A stretch of DNA of 64,000 nt from Prorocentrum cordatum (lineage: Eukaryota; Sar; Dinophyceae; Prorocentrales; Prorocentraceae): NCBI GenBank assembly GCA_963575745.1, contig CAUYUJ010021161.1:62001-126000 (forward strand). The letters run 5' to 3'. A program made the translations under genes and the position numbers. Each line of letters starts with the position of its first letter. Within the stretch, counting starts at the first letter, position 1. Shown here piece after piece: positions 1 through 10,318 of this stretch. A model generated the notes under the pieces. The model was not told the DNA's origin and ran no database searches. It worked only from the letters and a program-made list of their open reading frames with translations.

Positions 1-2206
1 CTAGCCACCTACCGGATGGCTCCCAGGGGGCGGTTAGTCGCGTTCGACTTAGCTGGTTCGCGCGATCAAATTGGCGCATGCGCATCGACCCCGCAAGCGC
101 TGATTGGCTGCGTTTTTGAACGCCTGGCGGGAGACGTAGCAATTTTCTTGGAGCAGTTCATTCACGGCGCATCATTGACATGATTGTCGCGCCTCACCCA
201 ATCGACTGCGTTGACAGATCATGCCGATGACCCACTCGGCTCAGAACCCGCGAAGGACGAAGCGCGGCAGGTTCCGCAATCCTCATGCGCATCTTCCTGA
301 ACAGCAAAATTCAAGTCTTTACAAACCTCTGGGCTAAAACCTCCACGTCAACGTCGTTCGTGGGTTGGTTGGGTTTTCGATGCGCAGCGGAACATCCTGC
401 GCGTGGAAGCAGCAAGTGCGACAAGCGCCCAAACTTGATCCGCACCACCTTGTCGCGAGACGCCTCCGGCGCGCAGGGGGCGCGGGAGCTCGAGACAGCT
501 GCGGGCCTCGCCTGTCGGATCAACGAGGTTCTCTCGCAAGGCCGCGGCGGCTGCGCCGAGAGCGAGCAGCGCTCGACCGCGCGAACATCTACGCGATTCG
601 GGACCGACAGCCGCGCGCGGACCCTATGGTTTAACCACTCCCGCCTGAGGGTCTCTCACAGCTACCATGGTGGGTCCGCGCTTCAGATGCAATCCCGAAC
701 GGCCGCGGCTTTCCGCTGCGGGCCATCTTGCGCCATTGGGGCCCAGGCCCCCAGACTCCCTGAATCGGCGGGCGCTCGCTGCGAGCGGGCGCCTCCGGGT
801 GGCAGAAACAAGCGCTTCGCAATGGGGGGTCGATCCTCCCGCGCGGCTGCGGCGCGCGGCGCCAGGCGCCCGGCCAGACAACTCCTCGACTTCAGATTCG
901 AGCGTCGGCCGCATCAACCCGGAGAAACTCGAGGCGGCCGCGCAGCGCCTTCGCCGAGATAGCGACTGGCTCCGAGGTCGGCGCGCCGCGCCGCGCATGG
1001 CGACACTGCCGCTGTTCATTGCATAAACAACAGAGACGGCCGCGTTGAGAGCTTGCGTCTTCTAGCCGAGCAGTGCAGTTCGAGTTCGCGGAGCGCGCGG
1101 CTGGATCTTCTAGGTGCCTAGCAGTGCGTCTCGCCAGCGCCGCCAACGTCGTCGGCGACCAAGACTCCCAAATTCCATCCTTCGCCAGCCAAATCCACAA
1201 ACTATGCTTTCTGGAAAAACGCACTGGGACCATCAGTCATGGGTAGCTTGGCCCTCTAGCAGGGGCCGTTCGATTGACATATTTCCTGATGGCGGCGGTT
1301 CCCTGTCTCGCGCGCCTTCGCGGCCTTGCGCGGACAATGCCGCTCTTGCTGAGACGGCGCAGCGCGGGCGCGCCCTGCTCGGCCCCCGCCGGGCCAATCG
1401 CTCGCTTTCTTAGCGGGGGCGTTGCGGAGCCGCCTGCGCCATCGCGACTTCGCGCCGACGACCGAAGACCCCAGCGCGGATTGGTTCCAATCCCGCGCCC
1501 GACAGTGGAAGCGCCTGCGGCGGCGGCGGCCATCGGGCCCTGACCCGTTCAGGGCCCGATCGCCAGGTGGCTCGTGGACAATGGCCCCCACCCGCGTCAC
1601 TTCATCGTTTCATCGCCCATCTCCAAGTCCAAGGCCAGCGCTGCCCGCTGGGCCCAAGCCATCTTCGCGCGCAGCGCGCTTCTCTGCGCGCCCCTGCCCG
1701 ATCCCAGGGCCCCGCAAACCCGGGCGCGCTGGGGCCGGGCGCCCGGCGCCGCTCGGAACCAATTTTCCCAGACGGCGGCGCGAACAAAATACTGCGCCGC
1801 AGCCCTCCCCGAACAAGCCCAGACACAAGCGCCCTGGAAGGGGGCCCCCTAAACCCAAGCACAAACCCGAATCCCACAGTGCAACAAACAAGACATGCGC
1901 GTTCGGATTAATATGATTGCAAGAACGAGCATAGTTGTCCATGGTTTTCCGCGTCCTGGCTCGTCTGCGCCCCAGCCCCCGGGGGCCCGACAGCCGCGAC
2001 GCCATTTTCCCCCCGCGGCGAGGGCGCCGCCTCAGCGCGTCTCCGAGAGGCCATCGATCGGGCGCCGGCAGGACTGGGTTGCACGAGGCCAGGTTGAGCG
2101 ACGTGCACTAGGGGGCACCCCCACCCATTCCACGCACTGGAACTGCCAGTGACCGAAGAACTTTCATGATTCCGGGGGCTTCGGGGCCCAGTCGCCCTGT
2201 CCTTCC
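1..2206. other. GC-rich region without a recognisable gene
   Basis: All frames here give short or overlapping open frames rich in Arg, Ala, Pro and Ser, as expected from GC-rich DNA with few chance stop codons. No domain, no consistent exon chain and no recognisable RNA gene is visible. In composition it resembles 54786-57700, and both regions lie next to a GCGCTAATTAG cluster. Confidence 0.6.
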
Positions 2207-2330
2207 TATCTGCGCTAATTAGCTATATACGCCAATCGTATGCGCTAATTAGTACTGATTCGCTCTTACATGAGTAGCGCTGACTCCGCTCTAATTAGGG
2301 CTGACGATTAGCGTTGGTTCTGGCTAGTTC
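2207..2330. repeat. GCGCTAATTAG motif cluster (left)
   Basis: Direct and degenerate copies of GCGCTAATTAG sit near 2211, 2242 and 2288, with related GATTAGCG and GTAGCGCTGAC words. A 17-nt string, TATCTGCGCTAATTAGC, also occurs in the larger cluster at 54575-54785. The cluster marks an abrupt change from GC-rich to AT-richer sequence. Confidence 0.65.
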
Positions 2331-2587
2331 CATGGGGATCGCGTATCATGCATGCGTCTGTGAGCACAGCCATGATGTTCGTATATCGTTTGCTGTTGTC
2401 TTTCTCCTCTCCCCCCCCCCTTCGCCGCCCGCCCCACCTCCTCGCTTTCAAAAAATCGCCTCAGGCTGCAAGTTGACGCATGTATCAGCAACAATCGCTA
2501 GCCCCCTCAGCAGGGCAGCATCGCGCCCGCTGTCCGAAGGCATTGCGGCTCGAGGACCACCGCGCGCGCAGCTTTCGGTTCACCGCC

Positions 2588-3977
2588 ATGCCCCGCACGA
2601 GGTGCGAGCTCTCGGACCATGACCTGCAGGCCATCGTGCTCGAGCACGTCGCCGAGATCGAGGCGATGAAGACGGAGCAGGGCGATGCAGAGTACACAAT
2701 CAAGAACAACATGGGCTTGATGGGGTCGCTGATGAGCGTCACCCGCAGGGTGGGTCACGTGCCGCTCACCAAGGCTATCTTGGCCAAGACGGTGCTCGCG
2801 AAGGAGCAGGCGCAGAAGCACGGGAAAGCAATTTCGTACGCTGTGAGTTACGTGTGCGCCAGGGAGCGCAACATGGCGACAGGCGAGAGAGCTTCCCCCC
2901 ATGTCAGGATCCTTCTGCACAAAGCGAGTCACTTGCCAGCGCCATCACCATCCCCTGAGTCATCGCCAGATGGTCGGCGCGTCTTTGCCGCAGCAGCACC
3001 TGCGAGATCCTCGTCGTGCACGGACATCTACAGCGCGCACGGGTGCGCGCTGTAGATAAATACTCGTGACCAAGACGCCCGAGAAGAAGAAGGGGGCGCC
3101 GGCCTGCGTGGACTTGGTCGACTCGCCACCGACAGTGGACTTGCTGTCGCCAGGCGCGTGTCCGTCGGCGCACGTGCAGGAGCGCTGCATCTGTATATTC
3201 ATGTTTGTATACTGTGCACATGTATGTTCATGCTCATGTTTATGCACGTGAATGTTCATGTTTATGTTTATGCAAATGTTCGCGTGCGCGCGCAGGGCGC
3301 GCGCGCCCGTTGTATTCCGCCAGGGCGCATCCACGTTGAAGGGGCACGTGGACTATGATGCCCTCGTGTACGTTATCGAGGACGCTTCGGGGAGGCGCGA
3401 GTACCCTCTGGTGCGCGGCGACAGAGGCTTCTGCATGGCGGACCTCGGAGGCGGCGAGATGGCCCACGTGTACACAGAGATGCCGAATCTCCTGCTCAAC
3501 GAGAAGGAGAAGATGCTGGCCAAGCGGGCTTCCAGGGGTAAAGCCAAGGCGGCCGCCAAGGCGAGGCCACGCGACGAGGAGCACGATGTCGAGGAGTTGC
3601 AGGAGGAGGGGGTGCCTGCGGCCGAGGCGCCCAAGGCCGAGCCCAAGGCCAAGGCCAAGTGCAAGGCCAAGGCCGAGTGCAAGAAGAAAACAATGAAGAC
3701 TGCGTTGAAAAGGCCAGCTGGCTACGGCACCCACTACGTGGAGATGTTCTACAAGGCGTCCTGGAGCATCGCCGTGCGCCAGAAGTTCGAGCCGAAGCGG
3801 CAGGTGGCATCCAGCGGGGGCGCCCGCCACAAGGGCTGCGACGTGGATGCCATGCGGGCCGTCGGCCGCGAAGCAGTGGCCTTGATGGATAAGGGCGAGC
3901 TTGACGAGGAGGGCGCAGCGTCGTGGATGACCAGGAGGCTGACAGAGAAGTTCGGGAAGCGAGGGCGCGCTTGCTAG
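2588..3977 (+). CDS. Hypothetical dinoflagellate protein, three exons
   Basis: I do not recognise a function. The best model joins 2588-2842, 3075-3157 and 3296-3977, which gives 339 codons plus a TAG stop. Exon 1 starts at ATG 2588 and ends before a strong GTGAGT donor. Intron 2 (3158-3295) has GT-AG ends and restores phase exactly. The acceptor of intron 1, after CCAAG at 3074, is the weakest junction because no pyrimidine tract precedes it. The protein has an N-terminal charged helical part, a middle part with a Tyr-Val-Ile-Glu-Asp beta-like stretch, a Lys/Ala/Glu-rich linker (AKAKCKAKAECKKK) and a C-terminal basic module with HYVEMFYKASWSIAVRQKF. C-terminal modules of this kind recur in dinoflagellate hypothetical proteins. 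A pyrimidine tract at 2401-2445 lies upstream and could serve a trans-splice acceptor; that is inference. An upstream ATG at 2480 is in frame but precedes lower-quality sequence. Confidence 0.55.
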
Positions 3978-4033
3978 CCAAAGTGTGAAGCGCCAGTAGA
4001 TCGAATCATATATGTTGCGCTCGAAGCGCCGCG

Positions 4034-4157
4034 GTTAATTTTCTCCTGGTTAATTTTCTCCTGCCTCGGTGAGCCGGCAGAGCCCCTCAGCGTTAATGTG
4101 CTCCTGGTTAATTTTCCCCTGGCTCGGTGAGCCGACAACCGCGTTAATTGTCTCCTG
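4034..4157. repeat. 15-bp repeat GTTAATTTTCTCCTG
   Basis: Five copies with one or two changes begin at 4034, 4049, 4092, 4107 and 4143. The first two, and the third and fourth, are directly adjacent. A second word, CTCGGTGAGCCG, occurs twice between them. It lies just downstream of the preceding gene, perhaps in its 3' untranslated region. Confidence 0.75.
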
Positions 4158-4256
4158 GTCCGTGCGTTCTCTCTTCGCGCGCAGCAGGCTATGCACGAGT
4201 ATCGCGCGACGTGGCCGACGTGCATCTCGCGAAAAAAGGTGCTCTCTAAAAAAAGG

Positions 4257-4274
4257 GCCTCCCGTGCAGGAGGC
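4257..4274. repeat. Short hairpin GCCTCC-loop-GGAGGC
   Basis: Six-bp arms with a 6-nt loop follow an A-rich run. Similar hairpins occur at 4670-4689 and, with one mismatch, at 9809-9826. They may be a dispersed hairpin family. Confidence 0.5.
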
Positions 4275-4280
4275 TGCCTC

Positions 4281-4513
<233 letters not shown>

Positions 4514-4669
4514 TCTTCTTCTTTTTCTATATGTGTATGTATTTATACATGTCCTTCTCTTGGTACACGCCCCCTCTCTCTGTCTATCGTTCTCTTTCCC
4601 TGTCTCTCCTCCCTCTCCGTCCCTCCCCATCTCCCCCCTCCCTCTCCTTCCATTTCCTCAGAAAAGAAT

Positions 4670-4689
4670 GGCCTCCTGTGTGGGAGGCC
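4670..4689. repeat. Short hairpin GGCCTCC-loop-GGAGGCC
   Basis: Seven-bp perfect arms with a 6-nt loop, preceded by GAAAAGAAT. It resembles the hairpin at 4257-4274 in stem sequence and context. Confidence 0.5.
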
Positions 4690-4959
4690 GCGACGCTGGG
4701 GCGCCGCGCCTTGCGACGAGGCGACCGCGCCTGGCTGGCCACAACAGATTGCCATAGCGCTGGTGCGATCTGGTCCCCCCCCTCTCCTCCTCGGGGCTTG
4801 CGTCTGGCTGGTTCTTTTCTCGTGAAGTCGGGCTCCGCGTTTGCGTCGGTTCGCGGCTCGGCTGGCGCGTCTCGTTCGCGGCTGCTTCGTTTTTGGCGGG
4901 CGGTCTCCTTCGTGTTCGATGCTCGGTTTCGGTTACCGTTGGTCTAGTGTGTAGGTGTG

Positions 4960-5160
4960 CATGGATTTGTGTATAGAGCAATAGAAATATTAAAAATAGC
5001 AGATATATAGATCGATTGATTGATAGGTATGTTGATAGATTGATCGGTAGATTGATTGATGCAATCAATAAATCGACCTGCCAATCCTTAAGGATTGGCA
5101 GGTTGATTGATTGCTTGGTCGTCTGATTTATTGACTGATAGACTGGTGGATTGACCCGCT
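4960..5160. repeat. GATT/GATA-rich repeat holding a long palindrome
   Basis: Degenerate TTGAT and TAGAT tetramer-like repeats surround a perfect 28-bp palindrome at 5076-5103 whose half-site is ACCTGCCAATCCTT. With three mismatches the symmetry extends over 5062-5117. The DNA is AT-rich and differs sharply from both flanks. No gene is visible between 4700 and 5450. Confidence 0.85.
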
Positions 5161-5458
5161 TTGCCTCGAACAAGTTTGACAACAAATTTTGTCGCGCAGC
5201 CACGCCGACTGCAAGGTGCCAGGCGAGCGGCGACCTTTCGAGTTGCTTTCTCGACGACTTCCGCGGCGCAGATGGCGCTGCTCGCCTAGCTCTCGGCAGT
5301 GGCGGCGTTGCTGCCGTCTCCGGAGGAGGGGCAGGGCATGGGCGGCATTGGCAGGGGCAGCAGCGGCAGCGAAAGTAGCCGTAGCAGAGAGGTTGGCAGG
5401 GGTAGCAGTAGCAGTAGCAGCGCAGGTTTTGAGAATGCACGCGCGCGCGGGTCAGGCG

Positions 5459-6049
5459 ATGATGATGGCAGCTGCGCCTGGAGGTGACGCTCCGCCACCA
5501 GGAGGAGGCGACGACCGAAGGGACACGCGCCCTGATTTCCAGGAGGGGCCAGGCGAGGAGGATGAGGAGGAGGAGATGGAGCACGATGAGGTGCACTGGC
5601 TCATCTCCCAGAGCGACGGCTGGCAGCAGGCAGAGAAGGGCCGAGCTTGGGCGGGGCAGCCCATGCGTTTGTCTCTTCGGAACGGGCCAAAGCACTGCAA
5701 CACATGCAGCTGTTTCGCTTATATGGGAGGCGGGGTTGGCTGCGTGTCTCCGCAGTGCCAAGCAGATCAACAGCGCGCCTACATGGAGGGCGCCGCGGAT
5801 TCCCACGGCAGCATTCCAGCGGTGATGTATCCTGCAGAGCATTGTCGGCAGACTGGTCGGACCACCACCATTGAGCTAGATGCCATGTCACCGAGCGGGA
5901 GCAATGCGCGGCCCTGGAAGCAGATCAAACGCAGGAAGCAGAACAAGGGCCAGGCGCGCGGCAGGCCATTGGGCCCGCCAGACAATTTGCTCTCCTTTGC
6001 AAGAGAGCTGATTGGGCGACGGAGTGGAGAGTCTGAAATGCAGGATTGA
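5459..6049 (+). CDS. Possible coding segment, Cys-containing hypothetical protein
   Basis: An open frame that could start at ATG 5459 or 5462 runs to TGA at 6047-6049. It begins with a Gly/Pro-rich and then acidic stretch (GEEDEEEEMEHDEVHW), followed by a cysteine group HCNTCSCF and GCVSPQC that could bind metal, and a basic C-terminus with KQIKRRKQNKGQ. The amino-acid use looks more protein-like than the surrounding GC-rich frames. I recognise no family. It may be an exon of a gene that continues beyond the GA repeat at 6253; a weak GT donor near 6031 would restore phase, but I cannot decide this. Confidence 0.35.
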   Translation: MMMAAAPGGDAPPPGGGDDRRDTRPDFQEGPGEEDEEEEMEHDEVHWLISQSDGWQQAEKGRAWAGQPMRLSLRNGPKHCNTCSCFAYMGGGVGCVSPQCQADQQRAYMEGAADSHGSIPAVMYPAEHCRQTGRTTTIELDAMSPSGSNARPWKQIKRRKQNKGQARGRPLGPPDNLLSFARELIGRRSGESEMQD

Positions 6050-6110
6050 GGCGGAGAAGGGGAGCAAGGAAGGAAGGAAGGGAAGGGTGACCAAGAACGA
6101 GGAGTAGTGA

Positions 6111-6135
6111 TAGAGAGAGGCGGTGAGACAGAGAG

Positions 6136-6190
<55 letters not shown>

Positions 6191-6232
6191 CAACGAAAGA
6201 GAGAAACAGAGAACGAGACAGAGAGAGCGAGC
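6111..6232. repeat. (GA)n microsatellite
   Basis: Almost pure GAGAGA with minor CGAA and ACAG interruptions. It separates two possible coding segments and may lie in an intron. Confidence 0.95.
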
Positions 6233-6266
6233 GCGCCCGCCCCCCCGCCCCAGGTGGATCTCGTCG

Positions 6267-7040
6267 ATGAAGGCGATGGAGGGGCGCGAGGTGTTTTCTG
6301 CTGAACAGCTGGCCCCGCAGGAATGGCTAGAGCCTCCGCAAGCAGATCAGCCAGCCCCCGATCCCGTTCCGAAGCCGACGGGGGCGGCAGCTTCGGACCC
6401 AGGAGCGATCATGCAGCAGCTGCAGCAGCTTCAGATGCAACAGATGCAGCATTTTCAGATGCAGCAGCTTCAGCAGATGCAGCAGCAGATGGCAGCAGCA
6501 GGGCCGCTCGCACCGCCGATCCCGATCCCGCCAGCAGCACCGCCTCCATTGGTGGCAGCGCCAGTTGCGGGACAGCAGCAGTTTCCACCAGTAGCGCCAA
6601 TCGCTCCTCTCATTCTTCCGCCGTTGCCAGTGATCGAGTCGAGCGACGGGCTTCGCACTGCAGCGAAATCAGGTTCTGCCGCGAAGCACGGAACCCATGC
6701 CGACGCCGACGAGAATTGCACCATCGTCGGAGGTTGTCTCCGTTTCCCCAGCAACGTCAAGCAGCCCTCAGACGAAGATAACGAACGCGACGGCAGCGGG
6801 AGCGGATCAGCGCCGTCTCGTAGGCGGCTCAGGGGCAAGAGTGACGCCGCCAATTACGATGCGCCACGCCCCAAGAAGAAACCGAGGAAGGAGTGGGAGC
6901 TTTCATGCCCGTTTGCACTGAATCAAGGGGGCGCGCCCCTTGAATCTTCGCCACCTTCGGCGCCTGAAAATAAACCCTCACCCTCTCGCGATGGGACCTG
7001 CAGTGGGGCGGGGCAGGGCAGAGATAGAGGTGCAGATTGA
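6267..7040 (+). CDS. Possible Gln-rich low-complexity protein
   Basis: An acceptor-like CCCCAG at 6248-6253 precedes an open frame that continues to a TGA at 7038-7040; ATG 6267 is the first start in it. It encodes a short N-terminus, a Gln/Met-rich repeat (MQQLQQLQMQQMQHFQMQQ), a Pro/Ala-rich stretch, and a C-terminal part with a basic cluster RPKKKPRKEW that would suit a nuclear signal. The Gln repeat reflects a CAG/CAGATG array at 6413-6500. A second frame from about 7030 to 7185 (IELLEFCMPHCSMPPQ) could be a further exon. No enzymatic domain is visible, so expression is uncertain. Confidence 0.35.
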   Translation: MKAMEGREVFSAEQLAPQEWLEPPQADQPAPDPVPKPTGAAASDPGAIMQQLQQLQMQQMQHFQMQQLQQMQQQMAAAGPLAPPIPIPPAAPPPLVAAPVAGQQQFPPVAPIAPLILPPLPVIESSDGLRTAAKSGSAAKHGTHADADENCTIVGGCLRFPSNVKQPSDEDNERDGSGSGSAPSRRRLRGKSDAANYDAPRPKKKPRKEWELSCPFALNQGGAPLESSPPSAPENKPSPSRDGTCSGAGQGRDRGAD

Positions 7041-7340
7041 ATTGTTAGAGTTTTGCATGCCACATTGTAGCATGCCTCCTCAGAAGGAGGCAGCAGGGCA
7101 ACTGATCGCACAGCTTGAGTTGCAGAGACCCAAATGCGATTCAAGTGCGACGCAAGTTCTTCCTGGAGAAATCGCGGACGATTGACGGCAAATGCTTCGC
7201 ATGATTGAAAACGCATCGTTTTCACGAGAAACAGTGCGTGAAATGCTGGATAGCTTCAGAATCTAAATAAATTGCACGTTGCATTTTCCGTCGATCATGC
7301 TACAAACGAGTATCGTTTCTAGACAGCGCTTGCCGCTATG

Positions 7341-7376
7341 GAAACCGACCCTTTTCTCTCCAAATGGGTCGGTTTC
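7341..7376. repeat. 11-bp inverted repeat
   Basis: GAAACCGACCC at 7341-7351 and its perfect complement at 7366-7376 enclose a 14-nt loop of TTTTCTCTCCAAAT. It follows the possible gene end and an AATAAA at 7266, so it may belong to a 3' region. Its role is unknown. Confidence 0.7.
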
Positions 7377-7432
7377 TGCTCTGTCAGCAAACGTGATACC
7401 CTACGCGCCACCATGAGAGACCCAATATGCAA

Positions 7433-7506
7433 GTAAAAGATCTTACCAGTAAAAATTTTACTTCACAAAACAAGCAGTAAAATTCTTACGGGTAAAATAT
7501 TTTACC
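7433..7506. repeat. Cluster of four GTAA...TTAC inverted repeats
   Basis: Four consecutive short dyads begin with GTAA and end with TTAC: 7433-7446, 7448-7462 (AGTAAAA-A-TTTTACT), 7477-7489 and 7491-7506. The last, GGTAAAATATTTTACC, is a perfect 16-bp palindrome. The segment is strongly AT-rich within GC-rich DNA. It could be the remnant of a small inverted-repeat element or a binding-site array. No gene is seen between 7186 and 7936. Confidence 0.7.
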
Positions 7507-7936
7507 ATGTGTAGTGGTGTGTGTATGCGCACCGTTCAGTTTATTAGCAACGTGTAATATTATATGATATTCTGCATGGTATGGTATGGTATGATGGTGG
7601 TGGCCCATTCGGCTTATACCTGATAGGCTCGGTCCGACCGCCTTCGTCACTCGGAGTTTCGTGAACTTGGTTTTTGAGTTGGCTGATTGCTTCCTTCTCC
7701 ATCCGCCTCCTCAACGGTGTACGGTGCGCGCAATAGGCAATCTGTTGTGGTCAGTCAGTGCGTCGTTTCGCTTGATCGCGGCGATGGCATCCGCAATCGT
7801 TTTCTGAGCGATCCGACTTGTCTGTAGCTGTTTGCTGGCTCAAGCGATGACGTTATTTTCGCTCTGCATCTGCGCAATCGTTCCTCTTACAAACTCCCCC
7901 ACCCGCGCAGCATCACTCCGCGTCGGAATTGCAGAT

Positions 7937-9555
7937 ATGGTGGCCAAGAGGCCAGCAGCTGCGATGCCTGAGGATTACGACGAGGATGCGCATCCCCCAG
8001 TGCTGAAGAGGCCCGCCGCGGCTCCAGTTGAAGCAGCGCCTGCGCATCCCACGGCAACAAAATCTCCACCGCCAGCGCCGCCCCCATCATTGGCTCCGAA
8101 GCCAGAGAAGGAGACGGCCAAAACGTTCCAGCTGCTCCTGGCCAAACAAGAGAAGAAGCCATCTGACCACCAGGAACAGGCGCTTGCAGAGACCGATCAG
8201 GAGGTTGCGACAGCTGATCCCAGAGCGGTGAAGAGCTTCGAGAACTCGCTCCGCTACCATGCCACGAACCACAGGAAGGGTGCCACCGAAGAGTCCCGCG
8301 CTAACGCTCAGAAGGCCTTAGACTTATGGTTGGAAATGCCTGGCGGGAGCAGCGACAGACGCAGTTTCATCGCTGATGTGGAGAACAACGGTGGTTTCAA
8401 GAATTTGAAATGGGTTCATTCTTGCACTAAGTCACACGAGAAGAAGGAGAGCGAGACGCATTCCCACCAGGAGGGCATGTTCACCAGGCTCTCCAGCCGA
8501 CGATATCCAATCGTGCGCTCCCCCTTCTCTCCCACCCCCTCCACTATCGCGCCTCGTCCTCCGCCTTCCCGCCGCTGCCCTTTTCATCTTTCAGTCTCGC
8601 CCTTGTGCCCCCCCTCCACCTACGCTAGAATGAATGTGGAGAGGTTATATCGTGATGGAATGAAGTTGATTACTTTGTTTTCAAAAAGCCAGAGAAAGTG
8701 GATAAGCAAACCGCACCCCTCCGGCATGAATCAATCATTTTTGGGCGTCTGTTGTCGGCGCGCTATGATTCCTAACGTTGCCCAGGGCGAAAATCCTGGA
8801 GTTCAACGGCATCCACGCGAACGTGTTCACCATGGATCAGGCGCAACAGCAGCGCGCCAGCGATGCGTGCATTCGCTTGGTAGAACAAAATTACATCGCT
8901 CTTGGCCTGGACCCTCAGATGGCGAGAACACACTGTGTCATCGACGAAGAGGAGCCGTTATTGTCGCAGCACTACTACAGGAACATGACGAAGACCATGA
9001 CCAGCACCGACGAGAGGAAAAACATGTTGAGCTCGGTTTCCGCCCTCAAAAAGATCACCGATGCCCCTGGGAGCGCATCTTCTTCTTCGCGTGGCGCGAT
9101 CGTGGAGTCAGTGGCCATCGAGACACTGAAAAAGGAGCTGCATCCCGTCAGGACCATCTCCTCCCTACTCATGCCCCCCCATCACCCTTCCCATCTCCAT
9201 TCATGCCCCCCCTTCGCCAACCTCTCCTTGCAGGACTATCTTGGCCACGCTGCGCAAGAACCAGGGCGCCCTCCTGCAGCTGAAGGCGAAAGCATCGATG
9301 CTGCGCAAGAAGGACGGCCACTACGAGCAGCACGAGACCGAGATTGGCATGGCGCAGAAACTCCTGGCAGCATTTCTCGAGGACACGGAGATTTTACTCG
9401 CAGAGGCTGCGTCCGTGGATGCGCCGGATGACGACGACGCCGCGCTGAAGATCACCGAGCGGCTGCAGAATGCGAAGAAGGCGGGTGAGCAACACATGGC
9501 GGGCTTCAAGGAGGGGAAAAAGCGTTGGGAGCGCCATTTCGAAGCGGCGTCGTGA
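7937..9555 (+). CDS. KRPAAA-type hypothetical protein, three exons
   Basis: Function is unknown. The model joins 7937-8487, 8786-9151 and 9234-9555, giving 412 codons plus TGA. Both junctions fall inside an AGG Arg codon. Intron 1 (8488-8785) runs GC to AG and intron 2 (9152-9233, 82 nt) runs GA to AG. The frame changes at each intron and is restored by these joins. The N-terminus has two KRPAAA motifs and a Pro/Ala-rich linker. Residues from about 95 form a charged globular region (SFENSLRYHATNHRKG, FKNLKWVHSC, AKILEFNGIHANVFTMDQ). The C-terminus is helical and Lys/Glu-rich, likely coiled coil. KRPAAA proteins with this middle region are common, often multicopy, in dinoflagellates (recalled, not searched). 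An in-frame upstream start at 7832 exists but adds an unrelated hydrophobic stretch, so I prefer ATG 7937. Confidence 0.7.
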
Positions 9556-9856
9556 AGTCGGTTGTTCACAGGGGTGCGATGTCTGAGCGCGCAGATTGCA
9601 CTGCTTCTTTCAAGCGCCTACGTCTTGGTGCCTCGATGCTAGAGCGATGCGGCGTGTCATGTTGTGCTCCTTCGTATTTTCCATATTTCCATATACATAT
9701 TTTCAATGTGTTTCCGTATCTGCCCGCCGCGCCGCGGAGAGGTGTTCCGGAATGGCCGCCGCCGCCGCCGCCAGAAAAAATGACCCCCTGCCGACCTGCA
9801 AAAAAAACGCCCCCTGTATAGGAGGCGGCGCCGCCGAGAACAGAATCGCGACGAGG

Positions 9857-10130
9857 GGGGGAGGAGGAGAAGGAGGAGGAAGAAGAGGAAGAAGACGAGC
9901 AGGAGGAGGAGGAGGGGGAGGAGGAGGAGAAGGAGGAAGGGAGATGGGGGAGGAGAAGGAGGAGGACGAGGAGGAGGAGGAGGAGGGGCGGGGGGGGGGG
10001 GAAGGACGGAGGACGAGTTGGAGGAGGAGGAGGTAGGAAGAGGAGGAGGAGGAAGAGAATGCAGCGGAGCAGGAGGAGAAGGAGGAGGACGAGGAGGAGG
10101 AGGAGGAGGAGGAGAAGTGGGGGTTTGAGG
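9857..10130. repeat. GGA-rich purine tract
   Basis: About 270 nt of nearly uninterrupted purine on the plus strand, mainly GAGGAG and GGAGGA. Long open frames on either strand are artefacts of the repeat. It could adopt triplex or quadruplex structures. Between 9556 and 9857 I see only the likely 3' region of the preceding gene and a short hairpin at 9809-9826. Confidence 0.9.
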
Positions 10131-10318
10131 GGGGCGGGGAGACGATGGAGAAGGCATAGCGTGACATTGGCGCTGGCAGAGAGGGACGGGATGCGCGGCG
10201 CTGGCCGCGTCGACAAGACCAGGAGGGACGGGCAATCCAGCTGTCGCTCGCTGGTTCTTCTGATCCGTAGCCGTCTGCTCAGGCCTCTTCCTTTTCCACG
10301 CCGCTTTGGGGTGAACCC

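Noticed and set aside
6123-6266. Extension of the Gln-rich frame into Arg-Glu repeats
   Set aside because: The extension is a translation of the GA microsatellite; an acceptor-like CAG at 6251-6253 and ATG 6267 are better starts.
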